NCBI GenBank assembly: GCA_017591395.1
Contig: WEDG01000693.1
Span: 1 to 64,000, forward strand
Length of the DNA stretch: 64,000 nt
Direction: 5' to 3'
DNA from: Schistocephalus solidus
Taxonomy: Eukaryota > Platyhelminthes > Cestoda > Diphyllobothriidea > Diphyllobothriidae
This document shows positions 13,320-40,049 of the stretch, in pieces. The notes beneath the pieces were generated by a model. It did not search any database, had not been told where the DNA came from, and saw only the letters and a list, made by a program, of their open reading frames with translations. The stretch's first letter is position 1, and each line of letters starts with the position of its first letter. Made by a program: the position numbers and the translations under genes.

Positions 13320-14020
13320 GAAATTTACAATTTATTTATTTATATATTTAATAGCACTGCGATAGAAGACGCGGAAATGTTCAAGGAACTGGGGATGTGA
13401 ACAACCGGGAACTTTATACCCTCAGAACACCGTAAGAAGGTACATTGCATTAGATTGGACAGGTTTTCAAAATATTAACTTCCAAACTCTTCGCAAAAAT
13501 TTTCGCCGTCTTCAAGCGACTCCATTTGGATTACGGAGTGACAGCTTTGACGCTGTGGGAGAGGAAAGATTTGACCTCCTCGAATTTGTCCAACGGAAGG
13601 TCACAAAGTTGTTGGGGGTCGTAAGGGTTCAGCGTGCCAAAATATGTTGGAAACTCTTGGATTATTTCCCCTATGTTATAGACGCCCAATATGTAGCCTG
13701 TTGTGGCTACTCTGGATTATCCGTGGCCATGGTTGCTCTCTGAGAATGGAGGATTTCTTCGGACGTTTTTTGTACAACTCACCTATACTGTCATCCTCAC
13801 AGGGCCAGAAGCAAACGTACGCAACTTGACGTCGGGCATTTTTTTCCTCAGCCAATTTCTAGTCTGATAATGGAACTCGCTATCAAACGAGATGGTGACC
13901 GCCGACACTTATTTTAATTTTAAAGGAAAGCTTGAAAGGACAGTATTAGACAAAATTCATCACTCAAAACGTACCGACTTACAGCCAGCCTTGAAAAATC
14001 TTTCTTAATTTATTCTTCTT
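13320..14020 (+). mobile_element. LINE ORF2 C-terminal fragment, second family
   Basis: The frame at 13555-13743 reads LLEFVQRKVTKLLGVV, the post-RT 'vQR..tkli' motif of CR1-like elements. It is followed in another frame by YATRRRAFFSS, a frequent 3' motif. Frameshifted and 5'-truncated. Confidence 0.65.
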
Positions 14021-14998
14021 CCGCACTGCTTCCGTTGACAGCAACAACGCGTTTTAAATTGTGCTATGTATCGACTCGAACAAATGTTCAACATCTACAA
14101 CTTTATACTGACTGTGAATATGCAAAAGTTACCATGCATTAATAAGTTCATCAAGGAAATTGTCTGCAAACCTGCAAAATATATATTATATAATATACAG
14201 TGCATCGTCATTCCAGCTGACCTGTATAAAGGCAGGGAATCTCGTCACATGAATACTTTAAAATTGTACCCGATTTTTCAACTGCACATAGTCGGCCTTT
14301 ACCTTAATAACCCTAAGACGCATATAATCTGTCAGAAGTTTCCGCTCGTGGTGTGCGCACAGGCTTCATTCTCTCTTTCGCACTTGCTGCCATACCTTTC
14401 AAGGAAAATGGGACATGCGTTAATGAAATTTCATAATTGGCATTGGCTGCAACTCGTTGCAACCTGTTGACTAAAGCCTATTCCTCCGTATAATTTCAGA
14501 CTTTCAACAGTTGCATAAACATTCCACACACGAAGAACGTAGAATATCTGTTCAAATATGCACGACTATATTATTTGAACAGTATTTTGCGTCAGGCGAT
14601 TTTTGTCCTAGATCTGATTACTGTGTCAGCCCTAGATTATTGTTTTTTACTTCCTTGCTTATTTTGATCTTGTTAATTTTTCAGAGCTTTGTATGACGGT
14701 ACAGGACTATCAGCATCCATCAGGCATGCACTCGTTCTTCATTGATGTCTGCGAAAACTTCAACCAATTTACCTGGGCTCTAGTCGAAAAGACAGTCATA
14801 AAACAATCAAATTGAATACAAGGAATGCGTGAAACCAAAGAGAGTTTTGTGCAATTGGCAGGAAAACAAAAGAGTCACTCTTGCTGATTGTATAAATAAA
14901 ATGAGCAAATTCACTGTTGTTTAAGTGTGTGCATTATTGGAGCGCTTCTTAGGGACGAAGTTTTCAGGTTGCTTTACGGTACAACGGGTTTGTAAATC
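14021..14998. other. CDC5L upstream region
   Basis: There is no exon-like sequence. Just before the CDC5L ATG an AG (GAAGTTTTCAG, ending near 14967) follows a pyrimidine-rich run. It could be a spliced-leader acceptor or the end of a 5'-UTR intron. No core promoter can be read with confidence. Confidence 0.4.
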
Positions 14999-30038
<15,040 letters not shown>

Positions 30039-31734
30039 AGCCTCCCCTCCCGTGCCCTGGCCCCCACCCCTCGTCCCCCTCTCGACGTCTCTTCAACGTA
30101 ACCACCGCTGTTACGTTTGTGGGTGTGCAGACTCTCCTTCGAAATTGTGCATTTTTACCTCGTCTTTCCTTGATTGCTCATCTGCACTCCTGTACAGAGA
30201 TGGCGGTAGTGGGAGGGTGGTGGCATTAGCATCTTCATTTCCGACTGCAGGACGGGGATTTTGTTGACCCCTGGTAAGGGCTCATCTGTAGGCCGTGATC
30301 GTACCACGTGTAGTCTTCGGCTGCTGCCTCGACCTTTTGGCGGGTTTAACAAAAGCCTATCTAGTTAATCGTCACCTCAACGATGGGCAGCAACTTAGCC
30401 GCTCCTTTTCTTCCCCGTCTTTGTTCGAATAACTTAAGTTTGCTGAGCCAACATAAGTCTGGCGTAGGTTTTTGTGTAGGCCGAGGAAAGGTAATGCCAT
30501 GTGTTGATGGAATCAGCGTCTGCAAGCCAAGTTGGAATAATATGTCGCTTTCCCTAGTGCACCCTGAACACGACTCACCGATTACCAAGTCTGGAGGCAT
30601 AGCCGAATGATCTTTTCGGATTTCGCGCAACGATTTGGACTAGGGAGTTTCAATTACCATGAAAACTGTTTATTTTCAGCTATGGTGTCGTTTAGTACGC
30701 ATGATCGCGCTCGTGTCGTACATGGTGACCTCAGCTTTTAATGTAAGCAGACAGCAAAGGGCAATAAATTGAGCTTACACTTACAAGCTGCTTTGATAAG
30801 AGATGTTGATAAACGGATCCAGTATATACCTCTGAGTGATTCTGCAGTGGGCCGAAAATTCGGGTGAGGTGGCGTTTCGAACGCATACTTAATTTAGTCT
30901 TCAGTAGCTTGTAGTTATCGGTGATGAAATATTTTTCCCGATCGAGAAGCATCTGCTCTCAGAATTTGTCCTTTGCTGTGGATATTGATGAGACGTGGTT
31001 ACGCTGACTGTACAGGTCACTAAATATTCTTCCAAACATGCTGGGTGACAGTCTGCGGTCAGACGACTCCGGCCTTGACCAGTTAGATGGTAGATTAGGA
31101 CCCCGGCACAAATGAGCGCGAGTCTGATATCTGAAATAATTCTTTAGTAAGTAAAATGGTGATTTATTAAAAAACGTCAACTCCTCGGTCTGTTAGAAGA
31201 AAAAAATGGACGCTGATACTTGCATTAAATGCGAAAGTGTTGGAGAACACAGCAATAAACGTAGATGTGCATTCGATTGCGCTAGTTATCAGTCCGAGTT
31301 TTATTCTGAACCAAGCAGCCTTGGATATGATTTTTAATTTCAGATGACTGCGGGTGACGAGAATGGGCGAGCTGGGTATTGAAGGCCGCGATCTCTTTGA
31401 GCTCAGCGGACGGAATCAATATGAAATTTTTTCTTACTCGTCGACATTCATCTATTTGTGCAGCATACAATTCGTTCCACAATGAAACCGTTGCTAACCT
31501 TGACGGTGGACCAAACAGACAATGTAACCGGAGGAATTAGATAGAAGTGGACGGCTTATACCGCCTTCATTTGCCGATGAAGGTAGTTTGCTAGATCACT
31601 ATTCGGTGGGTCGTCTGCGTCGCATGAAATCCAATTATTCCTAGGAAGAGATTCCAGTTGCCTAAGCAACGTAGACTCGAAAGGAAGAATGCGGCTGGTC
31701 CCGATAAGTAAAACCTAATGGGCGACATCCGATA
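30039..31734. other. region downstream of CDC5L, no gene recognised
   Basis: Beyond a candidate poly(A) site near 30763 I see no exon series, repeat or RNA gene. Open frames of 60-90 codons lack domains. Confidence 0.5.
30763..30768 (+). promoter_or_regulatory. possible poly(A) signal of CDC5L
   Basis: This is an AATAAA, about 0.7 kb past the proposed TGA at 30036. I did not see a nearer one, but an AT-rich hexamer is easily found by chance, so this is a weak call. Confidence 0.25.
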
Positions 31735-31935
31735 GGTCGACTTTGACCACGTCCACTGTATGCTTAACAGAATGGTGTGGATGAGATGGTAACATGCGCG
31801 TTAATTAGTTTTAAGTGCTAGGATCTAACGCAAACTCTCTTCCCTAACCCACCCGTGCCCGGTGTCAAAGACCATCAGAGACGGGATTGAGCGCAAATGA
31901 CTGGTACGGCGTGAGTTTACACCTACGCGACCCTT
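31735..31935 (+). repeat. degenerate R1 repeat
   Basis: Landmarks are recognisable but mutated: CCACTGTATGCTTAAC, AACATGCGCGTTAATTAGTTTTAAGTG, CCCGGTGTCAAAGACC and GACGGGATTGAGCGCA. Confidence 0.7.
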
Positions 31936-32855
31936 GGGTCGAGTGGCGCACCACGTGCGCAAACTTCTTCCGCCTCTGTCGCCCATGACGACCTAGAGAT
32001 CATTTGAACACAGTTTTCGAGATGCCGCACAATGCGCGCATGCAGCCTCTGCGACAACCAATCCCAGGCGCCCATTAAATGCTGTCACCAGATCAACTGT
32101 TGAAGCGGACAATGACCGACTATCACAGGATGTTTCTTAACTCATGTCCACATTAGTCTATTGGAAAGATGCGCGCAATGAAACAAATCTCAGCTCGCTT
32201 TGGGGTCGGACAACCACTGAGTTTCTGTGCAGATTACAGACTTCCACTGATAGCTTTTCTCCTCCAAAACGGAACTGTGTATGCTGCAGGTGGTCAAGCC
32301 GCTCAACTTTCTGTCGCAATATAATTGTTGGCGAAAGAGGGCGTTTTGTCCTTGTCAGCAAAGTATCGAAGTTGACGAAGGATGGAGTATTAGAAAAATA
32401 TATATTACTACAATACCGGACTCTAGCCGTAGGCACAAAAGGCGTCAAGCCAGAGTGTTCCCTTCCGGAGTTTTTGGCTCGTACATACTGAATGTCAATA
32501 GAAAACAACAAATTGGAATATGTTGGAGGAATTCGATTATACGCGGTGGCCCCCTAGAGAGTATACCAACGATTGGACGTCTGTGTTAACAATAAACGCA
32601 TTGAGAGCCAGAAACAACTGGCACCCAAGGTTCGTACCTGAGAACCCTAAGGTATGCCCCAATTGCTTGCGTTCGCCATCACAGTGAGTTCTTTATCCGG
32701 GCAGGGATGCGAGTGAAAATTCGTATTCGCAAGAGCTGCTGGGGTGTGACTAAGATATGCGAGCTCGTAGGCATTCCGGCAGAATATGTATGATATCTAA
32801 ACAACTTACTTGTGTTAGTAAGTAGTGTTTATTATGCAGACGAATATTGCTCGCA
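31936..32855. other. no gene recognised
   Basis: A 115-codon plus frame and a 117-codon minus frame overlap at 32144-32511. Neither has a recognisable domain or partner exon, so I leave them uncalled. Confidence 0.4.
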
Positions 32856-33270
32856 AATATGACTGGAATGACCATTTCTGACTCGTTAGCCGTCGTCAGC
32901 TCGTCATATCCAATCCCGGGTGGTGCACCGCCCGAGGATCGAGGCCGCTACCCATTGATCAGAAGTCCAATGCTCTAACTGAGCCACGGGCTCGTTTTCT
33001 TGTCAATTTAGATCGGGAATATTGACTTGCATTCGTTTATGAACGATTGCTAACGGAACTCACTCGTTCCGCTATGCCTTTAGACCCACTCTTGAGCCCC
33101 ACCACCAACCGCACAGCGGCTGGTAGTGGGTTTGCAGATAGTTTAAATGTTAAACTTTTGATCAGTGGGCTGTGGGTTTGATCCTCGTGTGGTGCACATC
33201 CTGACTTTAGGAATGACTAGCTGACGACGGCTAATAAACCAGAAACGCCCATTCCGGTTTCCCATTTAAA
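32856..33270. repeat. S1-related SINE copies, minus then plus
   Basis: A minus-strand copy (GACTGGAATGACCATTTCTG, TTAGCCGTCGTCAGC, then GAGCCACGGGCTCG near 32980) is followed by a plus-strand 3' part (GACGACGGCTAATAAACC, CCCATTCCGGTTTCCC near 33260). It belongs to an older subfamily with a longer region holding CGTTCCGCTATGCC. Confidence 0.75.
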
Positions 33271-34094
33271 TGCTGGCAATATTCATCGGCCACCGTGCGG
33301 CTGCTGGTGGGGTTTCGAGAGCGAGCCTCAAAACAGAGCGGAAAGAGGGTGTTCCGGTAGAAATCGGTGAGCGTTCATCAAGGAATACAAGTGTTTATTA
33401 TGTACCTTTGGGCAATCAAGTTGTCTCGAAAGGTAAATAAGTGCTCCCCTAGTTACCAAAAGCAAACTCTTGGAGCAAGCCAGCAAATCATTCAGAGGTT
33501 TCCTTGCGACCCAGCCATGTGAAAATAGGCTGCTAGGAACTCACCATGTCTACAATCGATCACAGGACGGACTACTTATTATGCTTGCACTGCGTGGACA
33601 CGCAATCTGCATTTGTGTGTGATCTTGATTATAGTTTGTACATAGCACTTATTTAGTTCTAGCACTCCTTTACTCCACCTAACTGACAATTGCTCACAAG
33701 TGAACCGTATCTAGGGGAGCTTCGAAATAGAGTAGTGTATTTAGTGAATTGAATACACATTTGAAGTTCGTCTGCAAAACCGTTGAAACCCCTGTAAAAA
33801 AATGTCCAATTTATGCTGTGCAATGGAAACCCAAGAGCTGAGAGCTGTCCCGCGTTTTCTAAGCCGTAAAAATCATTCGCAAGCTCAATGGTCAAGCTAA
33901 CTGAATTTTAGACAAGTCACAGATCATGGTTACTGATAATGTTCACCGTGTGTCTCAGGGAATATAGGGCGCAGGGAATGCTGCCATACTAAATTAAAGG
34001 CGACCAGAGACGGGAAGGGTCACAGTGGTTGACAATGCTAAGCAGACCATTTATGAGTGTCTCACACCTATGGTCCCCGCACAATGGATCAGAC
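33271..34094. other. no gene recognised
   Basis: A short S1-like start lies near 33290-33390 (CCGTGCGGCTGCTGG...). Otherwise I see no feature. Confidence 0.4.
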
Positions 34095-34385
34095 TTTCAC
34101 ACAAAAAACATAGGGGCGGCTCAGACCCTACCTGAGTTGTAGTACCATGGTGGTTACATTAAGAAGGAGCCATTGCAGCATTAGACACTGCTCCACGAAA
34201 AGGATCGTTGTTTCCCTCTCAGTTGGGAGCCTTACAAGCCATTGATTCTAGCGCACCATGATTCATTTAAACGCCATTGTTTATATTTATCAATATACGC
34301 TAAAGAACATTGGGATGGAGTCCAACTCACACACTCTTTCGACTCTCAGACCATTTTCCGAGCCGGTGAGGCCTTCGATACGGAA
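34095..34385 (+). repeat. R4 repeat, copy 1
   Basis: It shares with 36375-36560 the blocks CTCAGTTGG(G/C)A(G/A)CCTT, CTAGCGCACC(A/G)TGAT, TTGTTTATA, ATACGCT and CCGAGCCGGT. The ACATTAAGAAGGAGCCATT block near 34157 also recurs near 35942. The family is unidentified. Confidence 0.6.
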
Positions 34386-35254
34386 CTTTGGTTTGGATGG
34401 TTCACAGAACTAAACAGTCCATCGACGCTGATTACACATGGCCAGGTCTATTAAAAAAACGCAGTTTTCAAAAAATTGGGTGGGATGCTCGTATATCACA
34501 TGCGTTGGAGTGGCTACTACCAAGAGTCCGAAAATGCCCATTCCATTACTGTGCGAAGGTTTCGTGTTCTGTGTATGCGATGATGCGGAGATATATAAAG
34601 ACCGGTTACGTATGTGGTAGTTAAGCGCAGAATAACATGGGTAAAATTGGGACCAGAGACCACAAAATATAAAAGTGGAGATCAGACCGAGTTGCAAATT
34701 TTTATGGAACTATGGTTCCTGTGTCTTATTTAAACAGGGTTTTAAAGTAATAATTAATGCAAGCTTACTTCTTCAAAATAACGATGAACCTGGAAACTTT
34801 TATGAGCAACCTCACTCTCCGTTTATTAAACTTATTATATTCGTCCCCTAATGACAAGAAATACGATTCGAGGCTCGAGCTTCGCCGTCCAATCTGAGCC
34901 GAAAATTGCTTAGCGTCACGGAAACTCGTGTCACTCAGGTGCAAATGAAGGCGCGCACGTTGATTGGCTTGTCAATCAAACGATGCATGCGCAGGCTATC
35001 GTGAACGCCATTTCCTGCTCCGCCATGGCACTGTCTAAGCGTAAGCCTGTCTGATGCGACCTTCCACGAGTTATCGTGTCACCTTTACAGGAATAAAGAA
35101 GGAACAGAAGACGAATTTCCGCAGCCGGAATGGTTGTTCGGGGCCACCAAGACCACACCCTCGGAGGGAGTTAAGCTCACTTCCCCTGGTTTATCAGACC
35201 ATTGCTCTATCCAATGAGATACAAGGGCTCGCTGCATTTGACACATACTGAAGC

Positions 35255-35480
35255 ATGGTGACTGTTTCGACCGTCGATTTCAGACGATGTTAACTTTATG
35301 CTGCACAGCAGGCTAAAAGAAAGCGCCGTGACTTTCGCGTGAATTAATTTTAATTGACAGTAGACTTTCGCTGCATCTATCACACTCCCATCCCTCACCC
35401 GACCTTGCCCGATATCATTTAAGAATCAAAAAGAACGGAAGGGGAATCGGGTGCAGGTGGTTGGCACGGTGACCTCCACA
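35255..35480 (+). repeat. degenerate R1 repeat
   Basis: Mutated R1 landmarks: TTTCGACCGTCGATTTC, GCGTGAATTAATTTTAATTG, CTGCATCTATCACACTCCC, GGTGCAGGTGGTTGGCACGG. Confidence 0.75.
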
Positions 35481-35664
35481 TCTAAATGTAACACCATGCA
35501 CCCTGATCGACAACAATCACTTGAACAGAATTTTATCAAATCAAAAAGAGGTTAGTGGAAGCGCCACGGATCCCACCTCTCACGAGCTGTGCCTGCGTGC
35601 CACTACACCCTACCATACACCAGCTTGTCACAGCCTACACCTGGCTAGGATTTGTCTATAACAT

Positions 35665-35915
35665 GGCAGTTCGACCGTCGATTTCGACGAGGTCCACCGT
35701 ATGCTCCACACCAGGTGGTGCAGGGACGGCGACTTGCGCGGGAATTAGTTTTGAGTGATAGTAGCCTTGCGCTGCAGCTACCGCACTCTCTCCTCCTCCC
35801 CCACCTGAGCCCGATGTCAAGACAGAGTCAAGAAGACCGGAGATGGGAGAGGGTGCAGGTAGCTGGCGTGGCCAGAACCGCCCCTGTGCGTGCCACCACA
35901 CCTGGCTCGGATCCC
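35665..35915 (+). repeat. R1 repeat, 3'-truncated
   Basis: Good match from GCAGTTCGACCGTCGATTTC through CCGCACTCTCTCCTCC, AAGACAGAGTCAAGAAGACC and GTGCGTGCCACCACACC. It then diverges. Confidence 0.88.
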
Positions 35916-36003
35916 GCGGAGTGGGGGTGCCATAAAGGCCACATTAAGAAGGAGCCATTACACCCTGACTCTCAGTCCGCCAGTCAACCACTCCACACAA
36001 AAC

Positions 36004-36368
36004 GACAGTTCGACCGTCGTAGTCCGACGATGTCCACCGTATGCTCCATGGGAAAGTGGAGCAGGGACGGTGACTTGCACGTGATTTAGTTTAAAGTGAT
36101 AGTAGACTTGCGCTGCATCTACCGCATTCTCCTCCTCCCCCACCTGAGCCCGGTGTCAAGACAGAGTCAAGAAGACCGGAGGCGGGAGAGGACGCAGGTG
36201 GCTGGCGCGGCTGGCTCCCCTAAGTCCAAGCCGCCCCTAGGCGTGCCACCACACCTCCATGTTCGGCATTTGTTATGGGAGCGCAACCCGAATAACGCCT
36301 GCCGTGGCCTAATTTGGCCCCCGTGTTGGTCCAACGCATCTACCACGTGGCCCGTTTAGGGGGCACTT
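36004..36368 (+). repeat. R1 repeat, full length
   Basis: One of the best copies: GACAGTTCGACCGTCGTAGT at the start, CCCCTAGGCGTGCCACCACA in the middle, GGCCCGTTTAGGGGGCAC at the end. With the two preceding copies it forms a same-orientation series. Confidence 0.92.
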
Positions 36369-36560
36369 TGGGCTGACCACGCGGTCCGAGTTATCCCCTC
36401 AGTTGGCAACCTTCCAGGCCACGGCTTTTAGCGCACCGTGATAGTTTCAAGCGCGTCAGATTGTTTATAGTGAGGAAAATACGCTGAGCTCTCGACCTCA
36501 CTCTCTCCACCACCCCCACAATCAGAACACTGTCCGAGCCGGTCAGTTGTCTGATGCGGA
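36369..36560 (+). repeat. R4 repeat, copy 2
   Basis: Related to 34180-34385; see that entry. It directly follows a full R1 copy. Confidence 0.6.
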
Positions 36561-37049
36561 AAGCGGGCGTGTGTATGATATAATGGGTACGTCGCAGATC
36601 TCATATTTAGCAAAGAAGCCTCATGGGAGTAGTCATATAACACACTTCTCACTTACGCGAGAAGTGTATATGCTATACTTGCATTGGTGAAAAGACTGCG
36701 TGACGATATGGGCAGGCCTGCGGTTATCTATCGATTATGTTCATGGATACCCATGTGGTGAGTGAATGTGTAATCAAAAAGAGGACAGGGGAGACGGATG
36801 GTATCTCGAAGCACAAGGAATCTGTTCACCAGCTTCCATGTGATGGATCCTCAAGTGACCAGCCAGGTCAATACGTCAGTGGCAGTGAGGTGATGAGGGG
36901 GCTGGGGATGGAAGTGTTGGTGGTTGCGCATGACGTGTTAGGTCTGCTGGCACCGCAGTGGCTTTATATGTCATGAATATGCATGTGGTTCACTAGACCC
37001 ATGCGGATAATTGATGCGCGAGGGCAGTGGAGATGGCGGTGTCTGTTGG

Positions 37050-39970
37050 TGCTCAAGGCACTGGTACGCCTGTCTCAGCGCGATGAATCCACAAGTGAGT
37101 GATCAGGCTGATGCGTGAGCTGAATGTGCGATGGCTGTGAGCACAGGTGTGCCCTAGGTCCACATCACTAGATTTTGGTGGTGGTTCTGGTAAGGGTGGC
37201 GGTAGTTGCAGCGCCGCGATTGTTCTTCCCAAGGCGATAGCGGTGATATTGGCCGTCAACGTTGCGGAGGCAGTGTTTGATGGTGGCGTTACAATGAGAT
37301 TGTTACCACTGATGTCGAGGGTGACTGACGAAGTGGACATAACCGGGGTTGGAGCATAGGCGATTGAGGAGGCAGCAGTTGAGTTTGGTTGATCATTAGT
37401 GAATGGGCTCCGGAGATGTTTGATGAGGCCGACTTGTGCACGGAAAGTTCTCTGACACTGCCCACATTTTGGAAATAGTTTACTTTGGACCTTGTAGATG
37501 GTGGGTATCAGGGGCTTGTTTGCTTCTCTCTTGATTTTGGCGGTGGCGATCTGATTGGTTTCATAGATTGCAACCCCGATCTTCATTGCTCTTCCCCAGA
37601 TCGATCGGTCCCTGGCGATGTCTTTCCGATTCGCTGGGATGATGTGCAGACGCTAAGAGGAGGCCTTCGATATGTCCTTGTAACGTTGGACTGAGCCTCC
37701 TGGTCAGTGAACACCCTCAGTGACATTTCAATATAAGAGGCGTTTATGTAGTGGCTGGTTGTCCGTCCAGACGAGATGATCGCTCTAGCGTGGTGCAGTT
37801 GACTCAGCATGACATGGATGCTGAGGATATTTTTTCAGTCCAGAATTTTCTGTCCTGCCACCTAAGCTTAAGTATTTTTCGAAGACAGATGAGATGGAAT
37901 TGGTTGTCACCGTGCCTGTTTCTTGTAAGACTTCCAGATCTCCACTACATACAATATTTTCATCAACCTTACAGCATTGCAAATTGCAAGACGGTGCTAG
38001 CCAATCGGTTACGGGCGTCACTCATCCCGTTCTGCGTCGAGGTTCACAATCGAACGTCGCCAGCAGCCGCGCAGCGACTAGTGATATAGACAGAATTACA
38101 TTACCAGCAAAGACAAGAGAGAAATATTTAGCTTTGTGATCAGGTTGAGACCGTGGCCATTCCGTACGAAGTTATATAGCCTATCAACGACCTGGTGTCT
38201 TTGAAGAAACTATGAGCCACATCGTCGTAAATTTGTATGTGGCGGGAAAGCATTCAGTTTAAATAGGTGAAACAGCCCACGACTTCCTTTTGAGGAGGAT
38301 TTTGGGCAGTGTTGGTGCATATCCAAAGTTTCACCCTTATTGACAGGTAGTCGAAAGTTAGTGCAGCTGGTGACGAAAACTTCCATGTTTCTTTGCAAGT
38401 CCTCATCCACTGTGATGCCAGCACGCAGTCGTCCACGAAGAGCAAATCGTGGACTGTAGTCGTAAATACACATGTTGGAGCCTACATACGGTGGTTATTG
38501 AGGAGGCATCCATTGGTGCCATATGCAATGCGTATATCAGGGCACAAATCATGGAAGTTAGCCAGCAAACCTGGCAGACAACATCAGATTGATGGGGATT
38601 GACGCCTGTACAATGTCCTGCTTCATTCCATTGTTCACTGCGAATTCTTCGGAGATTTTCCTGTTGTCAGTGACACGCGCCGTCATCCCGTCATTGAAAT
38701 GACGTACGATGTGCGTGAATAACTCAGGACATCCGAATTTTTACATTATTTTCCAGCATCCATTGCGATTCACGTTTATGAAGGCTTTCTTCAGATTTAT
38801 AAATGTAATGTCGAGGTGGGTGTGCCTTTTCTAGCACCTCTCTCGCAGCTGGCGAACGGTAAAAATCATTTAAATTTGACGTTGTGTCGTTGGAAGTCCG
38901 ACTGGCTTTCCGGAAGAAGCCCTTGTTATGGATAGCCCTTGAGCCGGTTGAGCAGGAGGATGCGAGCGACGATTTTCTCGTCTATTTTGAGAAGCAATAT
39001 ACTTCTGTAAACGTCATAAGGTTGTCAATTACCTAAATGCTTCCAGAGCTGGACGATTGCGGCCTCCTTGCAATCTTGAGAGAACTGTCCTTGGAGCCAC
39101 ATACACTAGAAGAACAATTTGAGGTGGCCCAGCAACTGGTGGCGGCCATGCTTGAGATTACAGCTGAGATCGCATTGGAGCCTGTTGCTTCACAGCTGGA
39201 GAGTTTTTGCAGAATGTGGATGGTTTCTGAGAAGGCAGTTTAGAGATCCAAGCCGATGTTGATTTCCGCTGGGAAACGTTGGTCGATAGTGACGTCGTTG
39301 ATGGTAAAAGAGCTGTTGAGGACAACACTAAAGTGCTCAACCCATTGCTTCAGTAGATGTGATTTCTCGTTTAGAATGGATTTTCCGTCAGTGCTAAGAA
39401 GTGGGGAGTTGTCTTTCGCTTGGCAACCGTAGACAGACCGAGATTCCTGTCCTTGCATATATGACCCCCTCCGCCATGTTTATTTTCACGATCTCTGCGA
39501 AAGAGCTGGTATTCTTCTGTCGTAAGCTCAGCATTCGCGATTTTGCCTTTGACCCAAATTTGGATTTTGCGATGACATCATGGTTTCGTCTTAGACAAGC
39601 ACCTCAGTTCGTCAATTTTCGAAACGAGAAGCTGGACATTAGTACACAAACATCTAAATTTAGACTGGCTGAGTCCGTTATATTTGCTTCAGCCCATTCC
39701 AGAGAATGAAATGCGATAGCCTGTCAGTGCTTATCAAGACGAACTGATTTCAATCACACCAAGGTTGATGTCTGGTGTTTGGAGACCAACAGAATTCTGG
39801 AGCATATGACTTTTATTGAACAGGATCTGTACATTTGGGTATATCATATCTAGCGTCCGTATTCTTCGTAAGGACCAGCCATGATGGTGTAAGGCGTCTG
39901 TCACAGGAAAGACCTCTTCATCAATTTTATTTTTCCTTCCATTATTTGGAACCATTTTCCCATTTTTCGA
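37050..39970 (-). mobile_element. non-LTR retrotransposon with zinc-finger-like tail, frameshifted
   Basis: Minus strand, 5' to 3' (right to left). A linker is at 39940-39740 (RRIRTLDMIYPNVQILFNKS). Next comes WVEHFSVVLNSSFTINDVTI near 39340, then an RT palm near 38760 (HLDITFINLKKAFINVNRNG, GCPELFTHIVRHFNDGMTAR). A VDDCVLAS box near 38430 matches the catalytic ADD site with V for A. ILSIHVMLSQLHHAR is near 37800. The tail (37586-37053) has two finger-like units: CGQCQRTFRAQVGLIKHLR and a second with TCAHSHRTFSSRISLITHLW (Cys replaced by His). Frameshifts mean it is dead. Confidence 0.82.
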
Positions 39971-40049
39971 TCCTCTTCTTCAGTTCGTTGGCAAGCTTCC
40001 TTATATTGTGCCTATCTCCCTGTTTGTAATCCAACTTTAAACCTGACAG

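Noticed and set aside
32144..32589. Overlapping 102-117-codon frames on both strands
   Set aside because: No domain, no splice partners, and composition unlike the verified exons.
37147..37359. Plus-strand Gly-rich frame
   Set aside because: It is the antisense shadow of the retrotransposon's finger tail.
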